Shown here: positions 32,792 through 40,477 of the stretch, in pieces
Numbering within the stretch: position 1 is the stretch's first letter
How the letters are laid out: every line of letters starts with the position of its first letter
From: Myxococcales bacterium
Lineage (GTDB): Bacteria; Myxococcota; Myxococcia; Myxococcales; JAKAPL01
Reading direction: 5' to 3'
Assembly: GCA_021807105.1 (NCBI GenBank)
Contig: JAKAPL010000013.1
Location: forward strand, 17,362 to 68,412
Length of the DNA: 51,051 nt
Notes under the pieces: generated by a model
The model's database searches: none
What the model was told of the DNA's origin: nothing
Seen by the model: only the letters and a program-made list of their open reading frames with translations
Made by a program: the position numbers and the translations under genes

Positions 32792-35186
32792 GGACGAACC
32801 GCAGCTCTCCGGCCTCGACGCCCACCCGGACGGCGTCGCCCGCCCGGATCTCTCCGCCGAGGATCCGCTCGGCCAGGGGGCTCTCGACGAGGCGCTGGAG
32901 CGTCTGGCGCAGCGGGCGGGCGCCGAGCTCGGGATCGAAGCCGCCGTGATCGATCAGGTAGGCCACGGCCTCGGGCGTGACCGAGTACCGGATCCGGCGC
33001 TCCTGCTCGAGGCGCCGGCTCGACGCGGCCGCGATCAGGGCGGCGATCCGCCCGACCTGTGGGCGGCTCAGCGGCGGGAAGGCGATCTTCTCGTCGACGC
33101 GGTTCCACAGCTCGGGGGGGATCTGACGGCGGGCGGTCTCGACGGCCCGGTCGATGGCCGAGGCGCGAGCGTCGCCGCCGCCCGCGAACCCGACCGGCGC
33201 GCCGCCCCTGCCGAAGGCCTCCGCTCCGAGGTTCGTCGTCAGGATCACGACCGCGTTGCCGAAGTCGATGTGCCGGCCGCGGCCGTCGGTGAGCCGGCCT
33301 TCCTCCAGGACCTGGAGCAGGAGGAGCGTCACGTCCCGATGGGCCTTCTCGATCTCGTCGAGCAGCACGACCGAGGAGGGGCGGCGGCGGACCGGCTCGG
33401 TGAGCTGGCCGGGCTCGCCGAAGCCCACGTAGCCGGGCGGGGCGCCGACGAGGCGGGCGACCGAGTGGGGCTCGCTCATCTCGCTCATGTCGATCCGGAC
33501 GAGGGCGCCGGGGACGCCGTAGAGGACGTCGGCGAGGGCGCGCGCCAGCTCGCTCTTGCCGACGCCCGTCGGGCCGAGGAAGAGGAAGGAGCCGACGGGC
33601 CGCCCCGCGTGGAACCCCGCCGAGCTACGGCGGATGGCGCCCGCGACCCGATGGACGGCCTCCTCCTGACCGACGACCCGCCCGGCGAGCGCATCCTCGA
33701 GCCGCAGCAGCCGCTCGGAGTCGCCGGGGACGAGGCGGGTCTCGGGGAGACCGGCGACCTTCGCGACCGTCCGGGCGATGTCCGCGGCCTCTACCGCGGG
33801 CCGGCCCTCGCGCCGCGCGCGCGCCCCGGCCTGGTCGATGATCGCGATCGCCTTGTCGGGGAGACACCGGTCGGTCAGATAGCGTGCGCCGAGCACGGCG
33901 GCGGCCTCGAGCGCCGCGTCGCTGTAGCGGACGCCGTGGTGGGCCTCGTAGTGAGGGGCGACGCCGCGCAGGATCGCAGTCGCCTCGGGAATCGTCGGCT
34001 CGCGGACGACGACGGGGGTGAAGCGGCGCTCGAGCGCCGGGTCGGCCTGGATGAACTTGCGGTACTCGTCGTGCGTGGTCGCCCCGACGCACGGGAACTC
34101 ACCCCGGGCCAGCGCGGCCTTCAACTCGTTCGCCGCGTCGTTGGGCCCGCCCTCGCCGGTGGCCCCCGCCCCGATCAGCATGTGGATCTCGTCGATGAAG
34201 ACGACGATCCGGCCGCCCGCCGTCCGGACCTCGTCCTTGATGCCGCCGAGCTTCTCGCTGAACGATCCGCGGAGCTGGGTCCCGGAGACGATCGACGCCA
34301 CGTTCAGCTCGATGACGATCCGCCCGTCCGGCCCGTCGGCGAGGAGCCGCCGGGCGACGCCTTCGGCGACGGCGGTCTTCCCCACGCCGGGCTCGCCGAT
34401 GAGCATCGGGTTGTTGGAGCGGCGCTTCCCGAGGATGTCGATGACCTCCTCGATCTCCCGGTCGCGCCCGACGACGGGATCGATCTGGCCGCGCGAAGCG
34501 AGCAGGGAGAGGTTGCGTCCCAGCTCGACGAGCCAGGGGAAGCGCTTCGCCGGGAGCTCCAGCCCCTCCCAGCCGTCGTCGCTCGCGCCGTCCGGACGCG
34601 GCTGCGGGAACGGCAGGGGCGCGGGCTCGACGCCGACTTCGGGGGCGGCCGTCGCGACGGGCTGGGGGAGGTGGACCGCGGCGCTCTGCCCGCCCGGGCG
34701 CGCCGGCTCCGCCGGCGGCGGCGCACTCCGCGGGTCGGGAAGGAACGGCCGGCGGATCGGAGGCCTCACGTTCTGCAGCCTCCGGGGCATCCGGCCGGTG
34801 TAGTACGAGAGCGCGGTGTTGCGGAGCTGGCCGAGCGGCACGCCGCAGCGTTCGAGCAGCGCGTAGGCGAGGGCGCTCTTCATCCCGGTGATGGCGATGA
34901 GCAGGTGCAGGCAGTCGGCCTCGCCCGAGCCCACGCGTTTGGCCAGCTCGCGGGTCTTCTCGGCCAGGGCCCGCTGGATGTCCGGCGCCTCGTGCGGGGC
35001 GGCGTCGAGGACCGCGAGCAGCCGATCTTCGTCGATGCCCCGCTCCTCGAGGAGGAGCTTCGCGCGGTTCTCGAAGGTGAACGCGGCCAGCAGGCAGTGG
35101 GCGGTCGTCAGCGGCTGCGGCACGCTCTGGGCGATGTCCGCCGCTTCGACGTAGAGCTGCGCGAGGTCGCTGGCGTCCGGCACCAT
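32781..35186 (-). CDS. Clp-family AAA+ unfoldase (ClpA/ClpC-like)
   Basis: The 801-residue product has an N-terminal Clp repeat domain (residues 1-130), a Pro/Ala-rich linker (about 135-210) and two AAA+ modules. D1 has Walker A GEPGVGKT (264-271) and Walker B VVFIDEIH. D2 has GPTGVGKS (540-547), VVLLDEIEKAH and sensor-2 GARPLRQ. There is no ClpB/ClpC-type middle domain between D1 and D2, so it is ClpA-like in build, yet a PVGF loop (666-669) matches the ClpC-type ClpP-docking loop. It probably feeds substrates to ClpP, encoded elsewhere. AGGAG lies eleven bases before ATG 35186, and a TTGCCC-17-TAGTCT promoter lies upstream. First gene of the run down to DUF4091. Confidence 0.85.
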   Translation of the reverse strand: MVPDASDLAQLYVEAADIAQSVPQPLTTAHCLLAAFTFENRAKLLLEERGIDEDRLLAVLDAAPHEAPDIQRALAEKTRELAKRVGSGEADCLHLLIAITGMKSALAYALLERCGVPLGQLRNTALSYYTGRMPRRLQNVRPPIRRPFLPDPRSAPPPAEPARPGGQSAAVHLPQPVATAAPEVGVEPAPLPFPQPRPDGASDDGWEGLELPAKRFPWLVELGRNLSLLASRGQIDPVVGRDREIEEVIDILGKRRSNNPMLIGEPGVGKTAVAEGVARRLLADGPDGRIVIELNVASIVSGTQLRGSFSEKLGGIKDEVRTAGGRIVVFIDEIHMLIGAGATGEGGPNDAANELKAALARGEFPCVGATTHDEYRKFIQADPALERRFTPVVVREPTIPEATAILRGVAPHYEAHHGVRYSDAALEAAAVLGARYLTDRCLPDKAIAIIDQAGARARREGRPAVEAADIARTVAKVAGLPETRLVPGDSERLLRLEDALAGRVVGQEEAVHRVAGAIRRSSAGFHAGRPVGSFLFLGPTGVGKSELARALADVLYGVPGALVRIDMSEMSEPHSVARLVGAPPGYVGFGEPGQLTEPVRRRPSSVVLLDEIEKAHRDVTLLLLQVLEEGRLTDGRGRHIDFGNAVVILTTNLGAEAFGRGGAPVGFAGGGDARASAIDRAVETARRQIPPELWNRVDEKIAFPPLSRPQVGRIAALIAAASSRRLEQERRIRYSVTPEAVAYLIDHGGFDPELGARPLRQTLQRLVESPLAERILGGEIRAGDAVRVGVEAGELRFVREG

Positions 35187-35222
35187 CGGCGATTGAACTC
35201 CTAGGGTCGAGAGGCGCGCGAG

Positions 35223-35251
35223 AGACTAGCGCGCGTAGGTCCCGCGGGCAA
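35223..35251 (-). promoter_or_regulatory. Promoter of the Clp gene
   Basis: Read on the minus strand: TTGCCC (35246-35251), 17-nt spacer, TAGTCT (35223-35228). The start of transcription would be near 35216, leaving a 30-nt leader with AGGAG. It shares its -35 with the icd promoter. Confidence 0.55.
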
Positions 35252-35281
35252 TCCTGCCGCGGGGGACGCGGGGCTCGCCGG

Positions 35282-35310
35282 TTGACGTCCCACGATCGGT
35301 GGCCTACATG
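35282..35310 (+). promoter_or_regulatory. Possible promoter of udk
   Basis: TTGACG (35282-35287), 17-nt spacer, TACATG (35305-35310). The -10 is weak and overlaps the ATG at 35308. If real, transcription would begin at about 35317, exactly on the next in-frame ATG, giving a leaderless message. Confidence 0.35.
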
Positions 35311-35943
35311 CGCGGGATGCCCATCGTCCTCGGCATCGCTGGCGGCACCGCCTCCGGGAAGACCACGGTCGCGAGGAAGATCGTCGCCGCCGTCCACGCG
35401 AGCCGGGTCGCCTTCCTCGAGCAGGACGCCTACTACCGCGACCTCTCCCACGTGCCGATCGAGGAGCGGCGCCAGTTCAACTTCGACCACCCCGACGCCT
35501 TCGACGTGGAGAAGATCGTCGCCCACCTGACCACGCTGCGCGACGGCCGCGCGGTCGACGTGCCGATCTACGACTTCGCGACCCACACGCCCGCGAGCCA
35601 GACCGTCCGCGTCGAGCCCGCCCCGGTCGTGGTCATCGAGGGGATCCTCGTCCTCGCCATCGAGGCCGTCCGCAAGCTGCTCGATCTCAAGGTCTTCGTC
35701 GACACCGACGACGACGTGCGCGTGCTGCGCCGCATCGATCGTGACGTGCGGGAGCGGGGCCGGTCGCTGTCGAGCGTCGTCGAGCAGTACTTCCGCACCG
35801 TCCGTCCGATGCACCTCGGCTTCGTCGAGCCGTCCAAGCGCTTCGCCGACATCATCATTCCCCACGGGGGCAGCAATGACGTCGCGATCGATCTCGTCGC
35901 GGGCGCGGTCCGGGCTCGGCTGCCGCAGATCAGGGGAGCGTGA
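35308..35943 (+). CDS. udk: Uridine kinase
   Basis: Udk phosphorylates uridine and cytidine in pyrimidine salvage. The 211-residue product has Walker A GIAGGTASGKTT, the LEQDAYYRDLSH and NFDHPDAFD segments that bind the nucleoside, YDFATHT, VVVIEGILVLA, and the lid segment RRIDRDVRERGRS. All match the uridine kinase family, and length is normal. Starts at ATG 35308 (GGTGG five bases upstream) or ATG 35317 are both possible; the first fold strand begins right after the second. It is divergent from the Clp gene, and its last 14 bases overlap the end of the opposing PQQ-like lipoprotein gene. Confidence 0.95.
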   Translation: MRGMPIVLGIAGGTASGKTTVARKIVAAVHASRVAFLEQDAYYRDLSHVPIEERRQFNFDHPDAFDVEKIVAHLTTLRDGRAVDVPIYDFATHTPASQTVRVEPAPVVVIEGILVLAIEAVRKLLDLKVFVDTDDDVRVLRRIDRDVRERGRSLSSVVEQYFRTVRPMHLGFVEPSKRFADIIIPHGGSNDVAIDLVAGAVRARLPQIRGA

Positions 35944-37729
35944 AGGCGTAAGCCCGCGTGTCGGTGGCCACGAAGAGGCGCCCCTTGGCGACGATCGGCG
36001 GGACCCACTGCTGGATCGACGCGCCGCCGAGGTTTGCGCCGCGGTCGCCGAAGACGATCGCGCCGGTGTCGCCGTCGAACGCGGTCAGCGCGCCGGTCCC
36101 CGCCGCCCGCGGCGGCGTGTTCGAGCTGCCGCCGAGCCCCCAGACGAGCGCGTCGCGCGTCCCGTCCGTCGTGGTCACGATGGGCGCGCCGAAGCCGCCC
36201 TGGGAGCCGCACCAGGCGACGCCCGCCTCGATGGGCGTGGTCGCGGTCGAGGGGTTCACGCGCAGGGCGACGATCTGCGTGGGGTCTCCCGCCGCCGCGG
36301 CGTCGTTCGGGCAGGCGGCCGGCGGGCCGTTGAAGGCGAGGTAGGTGCCGGCCGCGGTGTGGTAGGCGGCGAGGCTGCCATGCACCTCGCCGCTGGCGAC
36401 CCGTGGCTCGGAGATCTGGCCGCCGATGCCGCCGGGGTGCGACTGGTCGATCAAGATGGCGTCGTGGGTCTTCCCGATGGTGAAGAGGAGGCTGTAGCGC
36501 CCGGTGAGCGGATCGTCGAAGTCGAAGCGGATGGGCGCGGTCGAGCCGAGGTCGAGGTCGTTCTGATCGAGGTAGGCGTAGTCGGACCGCGCATAGAAGC
36601 TCTGGTCGTCGGCGGGGTTGAAGCCCAGCATGGGGCCCGAGAACTCGATGACCGCCTCGCCGCCTCCCCAGGCGTGAGCCTCGGCGTCGTCGATGGCGTT
36701 CCCCGTCCCGCCGATGACCGCGCCCTTCGGGGCGGCCGCGAGGCCGCCGGGCGCCCAGAAGCCGCAACCGGGCGCGTCGGTCGCGAAGGTCTCGATCAGG
36801 CTTGGGCCCTCCTCGGAGAGGGCGGCGATCCAGCCGCGGTACGGCCCGCAGTCGCCCCAGAGGCCGCCATACGGGACGAACAAGGTGCCGGACGAAAGCA
36901 GGAGCGCGCCCCGCTGGTTCTCGACGCTGCTCTGGAACGTGACCACCGTCCCGTCGGTCAGCTTCGCGGTCGCGCCCTCCACGTCCACGGGCCAGCCGCC
37001 GGCGATCGTCCCGTCGTCCAAGTGGAGTGCCCAGACCTCGTGGTGCGGCTTGCCCGCGACGACCGTGAGGGCGGCGACGAAGAGCGTCCGCGCGCCTGGG
37101 TCGATGACCGGCGTCCCGGTGATCCCAAGCGGCGCGATGCTGCCCGGGCAGGCCATCGTCGTGAAGTCCGTCACCGGCGGCCCGAGCGTCCGCCGCCAGA
37201 GCGCGCTCCCGGTCGCCGCATCGAGCGCGACGACCTCGTTCTGCTCGGTCGCGACGACGAGCAGGTCCTTCCCGATGGCCGCGTCCACGAAGTAGAGCGG
37301 CTGGGCGAAGACCGGTCCCTGCCAGGTGGCGGAGGTGAAGCTCGCATCGAGGTGGAGGCTCGCGACGTTCGCCTTCGTGAAGGCCGGGTCGACGAAGACC
37401 GCGTCGCGCGCCGCGTCGTTTCCCCGCTGGAGGACGCCCCCCCACGCGCCGCCGGAGGTCGAGCCGCCGGAGGACGCGCTCCCCGAGGAGGACCCGCCTC
37501 CCGTGGCGCCGGAGGTCGACCCGCCCGCCGCCCCGGAGGAGCCGCCGGACGCGCCGCCCGAGGTCCCGCTCGCGCCGCTCGTGCCCGAGGAGGACCCGCC
37601 CGGCGGGCACGGGCTCGAGCCGGCGCAGGAGCCGCCGTCGAGCGGGCTCTCCACCTGGGGGTGGCTGCACCCCGCGGCCCCCGCGGCGACCGCCGCGGCG
37701 AGCCCGAGACGCCGGATGGACGCGAGCAT
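35930..37729 (-). CDS. PQQ-like beta-propeller lipoprotein with Ser/Gly-rich stalk
   Basis: The 599-residue product has a lipoprotein signal ending GAAGC (C21), then a Ser/Gly/Thr stalk of about 50 residues (SSSGTSGASGTSGG and similar), then propeller-type repeats such as LLVVATEQNEVVALDAATGS, ALTAFDGDTGAIVFGD and GRLFVATDTRAYAFTL. These are the tryptophan-docking-like blades of PQQ-dehydrogenase folds, but PQQ ligands cannot be confirmed. Surface-displayed propellers with this stalk are typical of Myxococcota. AAGGAC lies six bases before ATG 37729. The 3' end overlaps udk by 14 nt. GH31 lies upstream on the same strand with a 73-nt gap, so the two could be one transcript. Confidence 0.8.
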   Translation of the reverse strand: MLASIRRLGLAAAVAAGAAGCSHPQVESPLDGGSCAGSSPCPPGGSSSGTSGASGTSGGASGGSSGAAGGSTSGATGGGSSSGSASSGGSTSGGAWGGVLQRGNDAARDAVFVDPAFTKANVASLHLDASFTSATWQGPVFAQPLYFVDAAIGKDLLVVATEQNEVVALDAATGSALWRRTLGPPVTDFTTMACPGSIAPLGITGTPVIDPGARTLFVAALTVVAGKPHHEVWALHLDDGTIAGGWPVDVEGATAKLTDGTVVTFQSSVENQRGALLLSSGTLFVPYGGLWGDCGPYRGWIAALSEEGPSLIETFATDAPGCGFWAPGGLAAAPKGAVIGGTGNAIDDAEAHAWGGGEAVIEFSGPMLGFNPADDQSFYARSDYAYLDQNDLDLGSTAPIRFDFDDPLTGRYSLLFTIGKTHDAILIDQSHPGGIGGQISEPRVASGEVHGSLAAYHTAAGTYLAFNGPPAACPNDAAAAGDPTQIVALRVNPSTATTPIEAGVAWCGSQGGFGAPIVTTTDGTRDALVWGLGGSSNTPPRAAGTGALTAFDGDTGAIVFGDRGANLGGASIQQWVPPIVAKGRLFVATDTRAYAFTLP

Positions 37730-37802
37730 GGCCGTGTCCTTACGTGGCCCGAGGCGGGCCGTCCATTCACGTGACCGGCGACGGACCCGCCGGGCGAGGC
37801 CG

Positions 37803-40271
37803 TCACCAGCGGATCTCGACGGTGACCTTCTTCGGCCCGGGCGCGTGGACCTCGATCGTCCCGCCCTCGCCCGCCCCGAACTCGAGGTCCTGGCCCCGCG
37901 CCGCCACCGTCGCCTGCCTCGCGGGCGCGTCGATGTCGCCGCAGGGGAGGACGCCGGACGCGCACGAGGGCAGCGGGCTCGCGCAGCTCCCGCCGGGCGG
38001 GCTGCACGCGGAGAGCTGGGTGACCTGGGCGCCGGCGGCGCTCTCCATCGCGAGGACGGTCCCGTCGTAGGCCGAGAAGCTCCCCGGCGCCCCGAGGAAC
38101 GCGCGCACCCACAGCTCGCCCCCCGCCTGGGCCAGCGTCTGGACCGTCGGGTCCTGCGCCGCGACGAGGGTCTGCACGCCGGGCGGCAGCCGCGGGTAGA
38201 GCGTCCCCGCGAGCGCGTAGACGGGGCACGCGTCGATCGGCGCGGCCACCACCGCGTCGCCCGGCCCGTCGTGCGCGTCCGGCCCGAACCAGCCCATCCA
38301 GTGACCCGCGGGGAAGTAGACGTCGCGGCTGGTCGCCCCTTGCGTCACGACCGGCGCGACGAGCATCCCGTCGCCGAGCAGGTATTCGTCGAGGAGCGTG
38401 AGCGCCCGCGGATCGCCCGGGAAGTCGAACCAGACCGGCCGCAGGACGCCGATGCCCGTCTCGGGCGTCTGTCCAGCGAGCGTGTAGAGGTACGGGAAGA
38501 GCCGGATGTGCTCGGTCGCGAACTTGCCGAAGATGGCGAGCGTCTCGGCGTCGCGGTCGAAGAGCCAGTCGAGGTTCTGCTGGTAGCCATGGTGCGTCCG
38601 CATGATCGGCGAGAACGCGCCGACCTCCGCCCAGCGCAGGTACAGCTCCTTGGTGGACGGCGGCGAGATGATCGCCGAGTAGCCCCCGATGTCCGACCCC
38701 CAGGCCGCGAGCCCCTGCAGCCCCATGTTCATGCCCATCGGCAGCACGCTCGGCAGGCCGTCATCGACTCCCCAGTCGGTGTTCTGGTCGCCGGCCCACA
38801 TCGCGGGCGTCACCGCCGCCATCCCGGTCCAGCCGCTGCGGGTGAAGAAGACGAAGTCGCCGCTCGGGATCGCGGCCGACAGCGCGTCGTGGTTGAGCTT
38901 CGCCCAGAGCAGCGGGAAGCGCTCGTGCGTCTGCGCGCCGGTCGTCCCGTCGGCCATCACCGCGTCGTAGGGGAGCCACTCGCCGAAGTCCGCCATCCAG
39001 CCGTCCATGCCGGCCCGCGCGACCTTCTCCATCGCCGCGCCCATCCACGCCGTCGCCTTGGGGTTGGTCAGGTCCACGAGCCCGGTCGGGGTGAGGGCGG
39101 ACCCGGTGAAGACGTACGGCCCGCCGTCCGGAGATTGCACGAGCGTCCCGGCGTCGGCGCCCTGATCCCAGATGTCCGTCCCCTGGATCACGAAGCTGTT
39201 GAAGTAGCCGAGCCACTTGTAGCCCTCGTAGTGGACGGAGTCGGCGAGCTGCGAGAACTGCGGGTAGAGCGTCTCGTCGGGCGTCCACCCGAAGGAGTTG
39301 AACGAGGCGCCGTTGCTCTCGCCGGCCCAGTCCTCGGTCCAGATGACCGACGCCGGCACGCCCGCGTCGCGCAGCTCGGCGGCGACGGTGCGGACGCGCT
39401 GCTCCCCCTCCACCGCGTCGACCCAGACGCCGTAGGTCCACGGCACCGAGAGCGGCTGCCTCCCGGTGAGGGCGGTCAGGCGCGCGACCAGCTCGGCCGG
39501 CGAATCCCCGAAGACGAGGTGGAAGGAGAGCGTCCCGTTCCAGGCGTCGACGCGGAAGGCGTCCGCGCGGGTCGAGCAGAGGTCGAACTGCACGTACCGC
39601 GTCCCGTCCACGACGAGGCCGAAGCCGCGCGGGTCGAGGAAGCTCGGCATCGGGAAGTAGCTGTCGTTGGTGTTCCCCGTCGGGTCGATCGCGTTCGGGT
39701 TCGTGTGCGTCTCGCCCGGCTTCTTGCCCAGGCCGTCCTCCATGGTCCAGGTCCCGAAGGCGAGCCCCTTCTGATCGAGGGCGTTGGTCTGCTCGCCGAA
39801 GCCGAGGAAGTGATCGTCCGCGCCGCAGGCGAACGCGACGCCGGTCTCGTCCGACTTCGCGCCCGCGGGCGGGGTCAGGGTCACGGCGAGCGTTCCCTCG
39901 TCCACGACCGAGAGCGCGAGCGTCCCGCCCCCGGAGAGCGGGAAGGTCACCGTGCCGCCGTCGCCGCCCGTCCCCGCGCCGGCGATGGAGGCGGCCGTCC
40001 AGGGCTGTGGCCCCTCGATGAAGCCGAACTGCCCGAGGTTCATCACCACCTGCTCGCCCCGATCCGCCCAGAGGAACGGCACGAAGCCCGGCGAGGCCGA
40101 CGTCACGCTCGAGAGGATCACGCCCCCGTCGGGCCGGTCGATCTCGATCCCGCCCCCGGGTGTGAGCGCGACCTGGAGTTCGGAGGTCGCGAGGAGGGGC
40201 GGCCGCGAGGCGGGCGCGGCGGCCGTCCCGCAGGCGGACAGGAGGAGCACGCAGGGGAGGGCGTCTCTCAT
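37803..40271 (-). CDS. GH31 family glycoside hydrolase lipoprotein
   Basis: The 822-residue product has a lipoprotein signal (MRDALPCVLLLSAC, C14). A beta-sandwich N-domain carries FLGFGEQTNALDQKG, and a TIM barrel carries the catalytic nucleophile D428 in WMADFGEWLP and the likely acid/base D495 in MWAGDQNTDW. A C-terminal beta region ends in Cys-rich segments. GH31 covers alpha-glucosidases, alpha-xylosidases and sulfoquinovosidases. The ADFGE and WAGDQN motifs are those of the YihQ-like branch, but the Lys-Arg-x-x-Trp stretch that binds the sulfonate is not seen in the corresponding loop (GASFNSFGWTPDET). The substrate is therefore open. TAGTAT lies six bases before ATG 40271, suggesting a leaderless transcript. 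Confidence 0.9.
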   Translation of the reverse strand: MRDALPCVLLLSACGTAAAPASRPPLLATSELQVALTPGGGIEIDRPDGGVILSSVTSASPGFVPFLWADRGEQVVMNLGQFGFIEGPQPWTAASIAGAGTGGDGGTVTFPLSGGGTLALSVVDEGTLAVTLTPPAGAKSDETGVAFACGADDHFLGFGEQTNALDQKGLAFGTWTMEDGLGKKPGETHTNPNAIDPTGNTNDSYFPMPSFLDPRGFGLVVDGTRYVQFDLCSTRADAFRVDAWNGTLSFHLVFGDSPAELVARLTALTGRQPLSVPWTYGVWVDAVEGEQRVRTVAAELRDAGVPASVIWTEDWAGESNGASFNSFGWTPDETLYPQFSQLADSVHYEGYKWLGYFNSFVIQGTDIWDQGADAGTLVQSPDGGPYVFTGSALTPTGLVDLTNPKATAWMGAAMEKVARAGMDGWMADFGEWLPYDAVMADGTTGAQTHERFPLLWAKLNHDALSAAIPSGDFVFFTRSGWTGMAAVTPAMWAGDQNTDWGVDDGLPSVLPMGMNMGLQGLAAWGSDIGGYSAIISPPSTKELYLRWAEVGAFSPIMRTHHGYQQNLDWLFDRDAETLAIFGKFATEHIRLFPYLYTLAGQTPETGIGVLRPVWFDFPGDPRALTLLDEYLLGDGMLVAPVVTQGATSRDVYFPAGHWMGWFGPDAHDGPGDAVVAAPIDACPVYALAGTLYPRLPPGVQTLVAAQDPTVQTLAQAGGELWVRAFLGAPGSFSAYDGTVLAMESAAGAQVTQLSACSPPGGSCASPLPSCASGVLPCGDIDAPARQATVAARGQDLEFGAGEGGTIEVHAPGPKKVTVEIRW

Positions 40272-40277
40272 GGGAGG

Positions 40278-40283
40278 ATACTA
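40278..40283 (-). promoter_or_regulatory. -10-like hexamer six bases before the GH31 start
   Basis: TAGTAT on the minus strand, six bases before ATG 40271, with no ribosome site. No good -35 is visible at 16-18 nt. Listed because the same arrangement recurs at other genes. Confidence 0.35.
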
Positions 40284-40415
40284 CCGCACGAGCCGCGCCT
40301 TGCGTGAAAGCTCGGGAGGCGCGGCCCCGGGGCGGCTCCCCCGCGAGCGATCGCGATCCCCCCCACGAGGGACCGGCTGGAGCGGGGATGGGAGGGGGAG
40401 CCTCGGCGCCGCGAT

Positions 40416-40444
40416 TTGTCGCCCCGCCGGCCAGGGGCTAGGCT
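40416..40444 (+). promoter_or_regulatory. Promoter of the caspase-PDZ-DUF1566 gene
   Basis: TTGTCG (40416-40421), 17-nt spacer, TAGGCT (40439-40444). The predicted start near 40451 leaves a leader of about 27 nt that contains AGGGAGAG, seven bases or so before ATG 40478. Confidence 0.5.
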
Positions 40445-40477
40445 ATCCCCCGTCCTCGAAGCCTAGGGAGAGACCCC

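Noticed and set aside
32670-35204. An 844-codon plus-strand frame opposite the Clp gene
   Set aside because: Shadow of the Clp gene; no domain, no start signal.
37803-40271. Calling the GH31 gene a sulfoquinovosidase
   Set aside because: Catalytic motifs are YihQ-like, but the sulfonate-binding Arg/Trp stretch is not visible, so only the family is assigned.
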